From: a virus
IMG/VR virus record: IMGVR_UViG_3300020596_000044
Span: 1-42,837 of that record
Direction: 5' to 3' (one strand)
DNA: 42,837 nucleotides
Shown here: piece by piece, positions 37,896 to 42,837 of the stretch
Numbering within the stretch: position 1 is the stretch's first letter
Layout of the letters: every line of letters begins with the position of its first letter
Position numbers and translations under genes: made by a program
The notes under the pieces: generated by a model
The model's database searches: none
The model's input: the letters and a program-made list of their open reading frames with translations, nothing else
Told to the model about the DNA's origin: nothing

Positions 37896-38374
37896 AGGAG
37901 TTTCTCGATCTTGGTGAGGTCTTCTTTTTGATATCCAAGGCTCTTACATAGATCAAGAATCTCCTCCGGACTAGCCCCCTTTAGGAATAGCTTGGTTTCC
38001 TCGGGTTTCGCATCGGGGTAGATTTCCAACACCATCGCGGTCAGGGGATCGACCTTCTTTATCCCCTTGGGCCGGGTAAATCGGTGTTTCATGGGATGGC
38101 CCGTCCCGCACGCGGCGAGAAGCTTGGCTCTCATCCGGGGGTTCGTTTTGAGATTCCCCCAGAGTTCGTTGGCGGTGTCATCGAACTTCTCGATCATCCC
38201 CCGATGACCACTCTCGGTCACCCCACCGGTCATCCACTGGGGAATGAGCCAACCGACTTGGGTTTCGAACTCTTTGAGCATTTCGGGATCATCCGACAAT
38301 TGATCATACACGGTGAAGTCCCGAAGATCGAGATGTTTCAGGATCAGGAACAGGTCTATCTGGGGCTTCGCCAT
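37892..38374 (-). CDS. Uncharacterised protein, possibly clamp-loader small subunit-like
   Basis: 160 residues (MAKPQIDLFLILKHLDLRDF), entirely helical by appearance: IPQWMTGGVTESGHRGMIEK, ANELWGNLKTNPRMRAKLLA, then CGTGHPMKHRFTRPKG and a C-terminal EEILDLCKSLGY. The order of a 'PxxM', 'N-x-x-W/L', Arg/Lys-rich 'RF' and 'EEI' segments recalls gp62-type clamp-loader small subunits of T4-like phages, but identity is too low to be sure. Coupled to the zinc-finger gene by ATGA. Confidence 0.5.
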   Translation of the reverse strand: MAKPQIDLFLILKHLDLRDFTVYDQLSDDPEMLKEFETQVGWLIPQWMTGGVTESGHRGMIEKFDDTANELWGNLKTNPRMRAKLLAACGTGHPMKHRFTRPKGIKKVDPLTAMVLEIYPDAKPEETKLFLKGASPEEILDLCKSLGYQKEDLTKIEKLL

Positions 38375-38375
38375 G

Positions 38376-38882
38376 TTACCAGATGTCCGACGAGGGTAAA
38401 TGAACGTCGTGCTTGTTGGTGGAAAAGATCACACAACTCGGCTTATCCCCGGCGGATGAGTTGTTCGCGAGAAGCGGCACCACAATCATGTCCTTCTCGG
38501 ACATCACCGGACAGGACCAATTAAGACTGGGATAAATCGCCGGAAGGCGAGTCGAGACTCTCATGGTCAAGTAATCCGGCATGAAACTACTGATCGGGTT
38601 GAACGCGAACACGATGTGATCATTCCGATTGATCTCTTCCAAGGGAATCGTCTGCACGTTCTCATAGTCCGAACACAAGATTCTCCAGTGCAACGGAACC
38701 ACACAGGTGTAGTCCCCAATATCCAAAGAAATCGCGGGACACGTGTATTCTTCAATCGCCGTCAACGTACGATGAAAGAAGTCGGGTTCCTGATAATCCT
38801 CGAACGAGAGTACCCAATACCGAGTCTCTCGATTGATCTGGTCCGTGTTGAGGATTCGATTGTCCGCACTCAAAATATACAT
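38376..38882 (-). CDS. Uncharacterised protein downstream of uvsW
   Basis: 168 residues (MYILSADNRILNTDQINRET). Contains RYWVLSFEDYQEPDFFHRTL, ISLDIGDYTCVVPLHWRILC and VPLLANNSSAGDKPSCVIFS. Beta-rich with four conserved-looking Cys. Similar proteins occur next to replication genes in T4-like phages as far as I recall; no function is known to me. The ATG overlaps the uvsW stop (TGATG). Confidence 0.7.
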   Translation of the reverse strand: MYILSADNRILNTDQINRETRYWVLSFEDYQEPDFFHRTLTAIEEYTCPAISLDIGDYTCVVPLHWRILCSDYENVQTIPLEEINRNDHIVFAFNPISSFMPDYLTMRVSTRLPAIYPSLNWSCPVMSEKDMIVVPLLANNSSAGDKPSCVIFSTNKHDVHLPSSDIW

Positions 38883-40321
38883 CAGTACCCTATCTTGGTC
38901 TCGTCGTATTGCTGCTTCGCCTTCCGATATAGTCTTTGACGTTCCTTCGCGTGAGACGCGCTGAATCCATCATTTGAGTGGAAATCCCAAATCTCAACGT
39001 GGGTCTTTTCCCCTTCTTTTCTCAATCCTCGTCCAATGACCTGCATGATCTTCACGAACTGTTTCCCGAGTTCGATAGGAATCACATTCGCCAGTAGGGG
39101 AATATCAATGCCGACCGCCGCGATGCCATCGGTACATATCAACGTCCCCTGTTCGTAGCCATTGAATTCCCGGAACACCTCGTCTCGGATTTTCGCATTC
39201 ACGTCACCATCCATATAGATAGACCCGGGAATAGACCTTTCAAGAGTTTTTCCAAATTCTTTGCGTGAAACGAGGACCAGACTGGGACCGGTTTGGGAAA
39301 TTATCTGAATCATATCCGCAATAACACGGACCCGTTCCTCATTCCCCATCATCCATTTGAGATCGTCATCCCACGTGCGTTCGTCGTTGGTTCTCGTATA
39401 GTACTTCCATTCCTTTTGGGATTTGTCATCGATCTCGATTTGATGAATGATGGATTGAGCCAGAACGCCGCGTTTTTGCAACTTCCAAGCGGGCAACTCA
39501 AACATCACAGGGCCGAGAACGGATTTAATTTGTTTCTGGAACAAAACACTCTCGGGCAGCGATCCCGTACAACCGTACCGGAACGGGACGTTTTTACCCG
39601 ATCCAGACAGAATAGAGTCTAATGTCTTCCCAGAGACTCCTTGGCATTCGTCTACAATCACGCATACGACGCCCTCCATGAGTTCTTCATAGTGATCAAG
39701 ACTTTGCCATGTCGATAGGGTGACTTGCTTTCTATCATGCTCCCCACCGTACCAAATTCCTGCGTCGATTCCGGCATCTCGAAAGGTCGAACGCGTCTGC
39801 AAGGCGAGTTGAATCGTAGGGACGATGACAACCACGTAACCGAAAGGGGCATATTTCTTCGCGATGGTTGCACACGTAATCGATTTTCCACCGGCGGTCG
39901 CGAGTTCCATTATGCCTCCCCCGGCCTGTAGAGAGGTATTCACCGCCTCTACCTGATAGTCACGGAGGACAACGGGCTTGCCGTTTTTGGCCCAGAATAG
40001 CCCCTCATGGACGTTCTCATCCACGAGGGTGATCTGTTCCGCGATATGAGACCAATCCTTGCGTTTGTCCACGAGGTTGACCCCGTATCCGGCCTTCTCC
40101 AGTATGGGAAGAATATCCGGCAAATGTCCCAATCGGGTTTTTCCCGATTCGGTCATCAAACAGATGGTACCATCCCACCATCCCATTTTGTATTTGGGCA
40201 TGAACCGGTATCCCGTCACATAGTGGGTGAGGTGATCTCTGATTTTCTTTGTCGTATCTGGATTAACACCCCCGATAAGGATATTCACTTCATCGAGGAT
40301 TGTGATCTTAGCGGTTCGCAT
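38882..40321 (-). CDS. uvsW: UvsW-type SF2 helicase
   Basis: 479 residues. An N-terminal ~110-residue DNA-binding domain (YRFMPKYKMGWWDGTICLMT) precedes the motor: LRDYQ (Q-motif region), Walker A ATAGGKS 141-147, VPTIQLA, DECQ 224-227, GCTGSLP, CTDGIAAVGIDIP and motif VI QVIGRGLRK 427-435. In T4, UvsW unwinds R-loops and Holliday junctions, switching replication from origin to recombination mode. It is in one operon with uvsX. Confidence 0.94.
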   Translation of the reverse strand: MRTAKITILDEVNILIGGVNPDTTKKIRDHLTHYVTGYRFMPKYKMGWWDGTICLMTESGKTRLGHLPDILPILEKAGYGVNLVDKRKDWSHIAEQITLVDENVHEGLFWAKNGKPVVLRDYQVEAVNTSLQAGGGIMELATAGGKSITCATIAKKYAPFGYVVVIVPTIQLALQTRSTFRDAGIDAGIWYGGEHDRKQVTLSTWQSLDHYEELMEGVVCVIVDECQGVSGKTLDSILSGSGKNVPFRYGCTGSLPESVLFQKQIKSVLGPVMFELPAWKLQKRGVLAQSIIHQIEIDDKSQKEWKYYTRTNDERTWDDDLKWMMGNEERVRVIADMIQIISQTGPSLVLVSRKEFGKTLERSIPGSIYMDGDVNAKIRDEVFREFNGYEQGTLICTDGIAAVGIDIPLLANVIPIELGKQFVKIMQVIGRGLRKEGEKTHVEIWDFHSNDGFSASHAKERQRLYRKAKQQYDETKIGY

Positions 40322-40928
40322 ACTTTTGGATCGTCAATCGAGCTTCTAGCAACCATTCCGCGCCGGAATTCACATAATGATTGTAATGAACCCACTGCAT
40401 CCAATTCCGGGCCGCGTCAATGTCTTTATCCGTGATTCCGATCATCTCCAAATACTCGATCCCGTGCTGGGGAAACATGCACATGAGTTCCGCACAACCC
40501 ATACGACGATCATACTGATGGAAATCCGGAGAGAGTTTCACGAATGGGAAATTGAATCGGTTACAGATCACCCCGAACAGACGATCCTCGATCTCGGAAT
40601 ATCCCTTGAACACGCGTTCCTTCAAGGGATGAAGAAGGTCCAACATGTACGCCTCGGTGGCATCGTGCCATATCGCCTGCTCCCGAAATTCCTCGGGAAC
40701 CAGTTTGGACAAAAGTAGAGAATGAGTGGCGACCGTGATCGGCCATTCTCCATGACCAATGAATCGGTTGATCGATCCAATCCCTTGGGCGATGTCCCGA
40801 ACGTCAACATCCTGAGGTCGGGGATCGGTGATCCAGAATAGTTTTCCGTGAGTGGTGAGAATCGCAGTTCGTGGATCACGACCACCGGCCAAGAATTGTA
40901 GTTTCTCCTTGATGACTTCTCTACTCAT
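40308..40928 (-). CDS. HD-domain phosphohydrolase (YfbR-like)
   Basis: 206 residues from the ATG at 40928 (MSREVIKEKLQFLAGG) with GGGAGAC upstream, overlapping the previous stop. The HD signature is His69 (ATHSLLLSKLV), His88-Asp89 (AIWHDATEAY) and Asp97 (LLHPLK region), with spacing like 5'-deoxynucleotidase YfbR and related nucleotide hydrolases. It may adjust dNMP pools or hydrolyse signalling nucleotides. It lies inside the uvsX-uvsW operon. Confidence 0.85.
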   Translation of the reverse strand: MSREVIKEKLQFLAGGRDPRTAILTTHGKLFWITDPRPQDVDVRDIAQGIGSINRFIGHGEWPITVATHSLLLSKLVPEEFREQAIWHDATEAYMLDLLHPLKERVFKGYSEIEDRLFGVICNRFNFPFVKLSPDFHQYDRRMGCAELMCMFPQHGIEYLEMIGITDKDIDAARNWMQWVHYNHYVNSGAEWLLEARLTIQKYANR

Positions 40929-41571
40929 TAAGGGTCTCCCGCGTGGGATCAACCCACACCTCTTCGAGACCGGCTTCCCGGATCGTGGTGATTTTGGCAA
41001 TCATCACGGAACGGGTAGTGAATCCGTTCATAATATTTCCGAGTTGATTCTCCGCGTTCGCGAAACGCCGTACGTAGAGAGTCAAATCCGCAATCTCATC
41101 ATCTGCCTCGGCCCACTTTCCGGCCTCGGTGACTTTCAATGCCCCGTGTTGGCGAATCGCCTCTGGATCATTCATGAGCCATTTCACCTTGCGGGCCTTT
41201 TGGATGTTCAACGCCTCTTCCAGATATTTTCTAACCTGCGAGGCATCGACGTGAACACCACCGTATAAGGTCTGCAACCCCGGGGTCTCCTGCGCGAGTA
41301 AGAGCAGATTCCCCACGGCGGTCGCGTGTTGATGTGCATTCTCCACGACGATACGATAGTAGTTCAGGGCTTCTTCGAATTTTTGATATCGGGTGGCGTC
41401 CCAATTAGTCCCCCGAGTTACGATTTCGTAATACCGGTGGATCATCAGTTTATTGTCGGCCTCCGCAGATTTGACCAATTCCGGCCATACCGTGGTGGAG
41501 GTCGGAGATGATCTCCCCGACCCCTTTTTCTGATAGGTTGCCTTCAACCGTGATAGGGCATCACTCGCCAT
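40921..41571 (-). CDS. Uncharacterised protein after uvsX, possible recombination mediator
   Basis: 216 residues, nearly all helical (MASDALSRLKATYQKKGSGR; then YYEIVTRGTNWDATRYQKFE). The C-terminal ~60 residues (DEIADLTLYVRRFANAENQL ... MIAKITTIREAGLEEVWV) could correspond to the C-terminal helix region of UvsY, the T4 loader of UvsX, but it is longer than UvsY (137 residues) and the match is weak. Overlap with uvsX (11 nt) implies co-production. Confidence 0.6.
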   Translation of the reverse strand: MASDALSRLKATYQKKGSGRSSPTSTTVWPELVKSAEADNKLMIHRYYEIVTRGTNWDATRYQKFEEALNYYRIVVENAHQHATAVGNLLLLAQETPGLQTLYGGVHVDASQVRKYLEEALNIQKARKVKWLMNDPEAIRQHGALKVTEAGKWAEADDEIADLTLYVRRFANAENQLGNIMNGFTTRSVMIAKITTIREAGLEEVWVDPTRETLNE

Positions 41572-42775
41572 CTTCCGGACCCTCTTGTTCGGGAACCACT
41601 ACTGCGGGCTTGGACGAATCCTTCAAGGACACATCGGGCTGCATCGTCTTCATGATGCTGTCCACATGATCGCGATATTCAGCCTTGCGGAATTTCACGA
41701 CCTTCTTGTCCAAGTTCGTGTACTGGTACCATCCGGCACTCTCCGTGGTGAGAGCGCCTTCGGACATCATCACGTCGAACAGTCCCGAGTAGGGATCAAT
41801 ACCCGTAAGATACGGAATTTGGATATTGATCTTCTCGTATGGCTTGCTCGCCCGGGACTTGATGTTTTCGGCGATACAAGTGATACCGATGGCCTTACCA
41901 CCACCCCCGCTGGAATTCTTCGCGTACTTCTTCTTCAAGTCCGCTGTCATTTTCTCCGAGAGATTTTTGTAGTGGGTGACCACTTCTTGATCTTCCGAAT
42001 CGTTGTTCCCAAGCTTCGCCTTGGTCAACAAGAGGCAACCCGAGGCCGCGTAGAGCATCTTGTGACCACCCGTGGTCTTATGCTTGGGACCATATTCCTC
42101 TTGGGAGTCCATGATATGCTGCACGCCGATTGTCAGAATTGGCAATCCAGAAGTCATATGCACGCAGTCGATGATGATCTGTCCGATCATCTGGATACGC
42201 AGACCACGATCAAACTTCTGCTCGCCCTTTTCGGCGGCTTCCATTTGATTCGGCGTATTCATCATTGCCCACGAGTCCACAACGAGGACCATCGGAGGAT
42301 ATTCTTGGCCCTCTTCCTGAGCCGAGCGGTATTCCTGACAGATGTCGGACAGGATCGACCGCGCATCCTGCGTTGTACCCGCACGAACGTAATGAAAACC
42401 CTCATCGTTGATATCGACCCCGGCGTTAGTAAGCCATTCCTTACCCGCATCCTGATCGTTCGCCTTTTCCACGTCTACCCAGACGACGTGAGCCCCGTGA
42501 GCCTTCTGGCACCGACCCGCAACCGTAGCCGCGAGATAGCTCTTGCCGCTACCGGAATCTCCGTAAAAAATGTACTTCCGACCGAACAGAAGTCCTCGGT
42601 CGAAACGACCGGACATGATTCGATTCAACGCGTAATTACCCAAATCGGCCCAGATGTTGACGTTGGAAAATCCAACCGCAAACGTGGGGGACTTGATCGT
42701 CTTGAATGCCTTGTCGAGGTTCGCAGAGAATTTCTTTCCGAACGAGGACGCGACTGGTGATTTTGCTTTTGCCAT
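41561..42775 (-). CDS. uvsX: UvsX recombinase (RecA family)
   Basis: 404 residues from the ATG at 42775 after GGAG. Walker A GDSGSGKS at 72-79 (Lys78), catalytic Glu103 in VDVEKANDQD, Walker B VLVVDSW (Asp167). Then HKTTGGHKMLYAASGCLLLT and GGGGKAIG as in the DNA-binding loops. It forms filaments on ssDNA and drives strand exchange for repair and recombination-dependent replication. It is the first gene of the long operon through to 36620 and has a 9-bp hairpin in its leader. Confidence 0.95.
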   Translation of the reverse strand: MAKAKSPVASSFGKKFSANLDKAFKTIKSPTFAVGFSNVNIWADLGNYALNRIMSGRFDRGLLFGRKYIFYGDSGSGKSYLAATVAGRCQKAHGAHVVWVDVEKANDQDAGKEWLTNAGVDINDEGFHYVRAGTTQDARSILSDICQEYRSAQEEGQEYPPMVLVVDSWAMMNTPNQMEAAEKGEQKFDRGLRIQMIGQIIIDCVHMTSGLPILTIGVQHIMDSQEEYGPKHKTTGGHKMLYAASGCLLLTKAKLGNNDSEDQEVVTHYKNLSEKMTADLKKKYAKNSSGGGGKAIGITCIAENIKSRASKPYEKINIQIPYLTGIDPYSGLFDVMMSEGALTTESAGWYQYTNLDKKVVKFRKAEYRDHVDSIMKTMQPDVSLKDSSKPAVVVPEQEGPEDGE

Positions 42776-42798
42776 GATTGATTACTCCGAAAGTGAGT

Positions 42799-42821
42799 GG
42801 GGAGGGAACTTGTCCCTCCCC
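42799..42821 (-). promoter_or_regulatory. Perfect 9-bp hairpin in the uvsX leader
   Basis: GGGGAGGGA (42821-42813 on minus) pairs with TCCCTCCCC (42807-42799), 5-nt loop CAAGT. No T-run follows, so it is not a standard terminator. It lies ~24 nt upstream of the uvsX ATG and leaves GGAG free. It may protect the mRNA 5' end or be the remnant of an upstream terminator. Confidence 0.6.
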
Positions 42822-42837
42822 AGTTCCCTTAGGCCGC

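Noticed and set aside
41585-42760. Long plus-strand ORF opposite uvsX (391 codons)
   Set aside because: It is an antisense shadow of a confident RecA-family gene, with no ribosome site and no recognisable motif.
1-42837. tRNA genes and CRISPR arrays
   Set aside because: Intergenic gaps are short and none shows a cloverleaf or regularly spaced repeats.

Overview
The window looks like part of a large tailed-phage genome of the T4 superfamily. The diagnostic genes are a UvsX recombinase, a UvsW helicase, a gp41/gp61-type helicase and primase, a two-subunit T4-type topoisomerase II, a T4 RNase H-type 5' nuclease, class Ia ribonucleotide reductase (NrdA and NrdB) and many TAAATA late-promoter motifs. 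Nearly everything lies on the minus strand, with short overlaps (ATGA, TGATG, TAATG) marking long co-translated operons. Only 33741-34085 and 35437-36572 run on the plus strand. The host is not named by the sequence. A secreted Cys-rich protein (34082-34468) and a SleB-type cell-wall hydrolase resemble families I associate with alphaproteobacteria, so a host in that class is a reasonable inference. No tRNA, rRNA, CRISPR array or insertion sequence was seen, and no stretch over 300 bases lacks a gene.

Layout (genes are read right to left). 42775-36620: recombination and repair block (UvsX, a possible UvsY-like protein, an HD hydrolase, UvsW, three uncharacterised or weakly recognised proteins, and a small protein carrying the catalytic motifs of bacterial DNA polymerase III alpha). 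36572-35437: three plus-strand genes, one probably a virion protein. 35301-34082: an envelope cassette (SleB hydrolase, DUF4326 protein, exported Cys-rich protein). 34085-33187: a divergent pair of a cyclic-phosphate-processing receiver (cREC) protein and a 2H phosphoesterase-like protein. 33155-30278: primase, helicase and a small partner. 30229-24681: probable virion proteins under late promoters, interrupted by a free-standing homing endonuclease (27415-29034). 24618-17884: nucleases and topoisomerase. 17884-14498: small genes, an HNH-AP2 homing endonuclease, a saccharopine dehydrogenase-like enzyme and a DnaJ-like co-chaperone. 14405-7342: nrdA with an intein, two tiny genes, a second homing endonuclease, and nrdB with an intein. 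7284-4265: uncharacterised, partly virion-like genes. 4163-1: a metallophosphoesterase with a homing-endonuclease-type DNA-binding repeat, a ClpS adaptor, and small unknown genes.

Three regulatory themes stand out. First, ten well-placed TAAATA late-promoter candidates (nine on the minus strand, one on the plus). Second, four copies of a different bipartite motif, TTGATT, 16-17 nt, then GGATAC(A/C)T inferred to be early promoters; two place transcription start at or next to an ATG lacking a Shine-Dalgarno, suggesting leaderless messages for the 5' nuclease and the primase. Third, a perfect 10-bp hairpin at 30230-30268 hides a ribosome-binding site while its loop holds a late promoter, the same logic as T4 gene e. 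The window is also rich in selfish elements: two inteins placed exactly at catalytic residues of both reductase subunits and three homing endonucleases.
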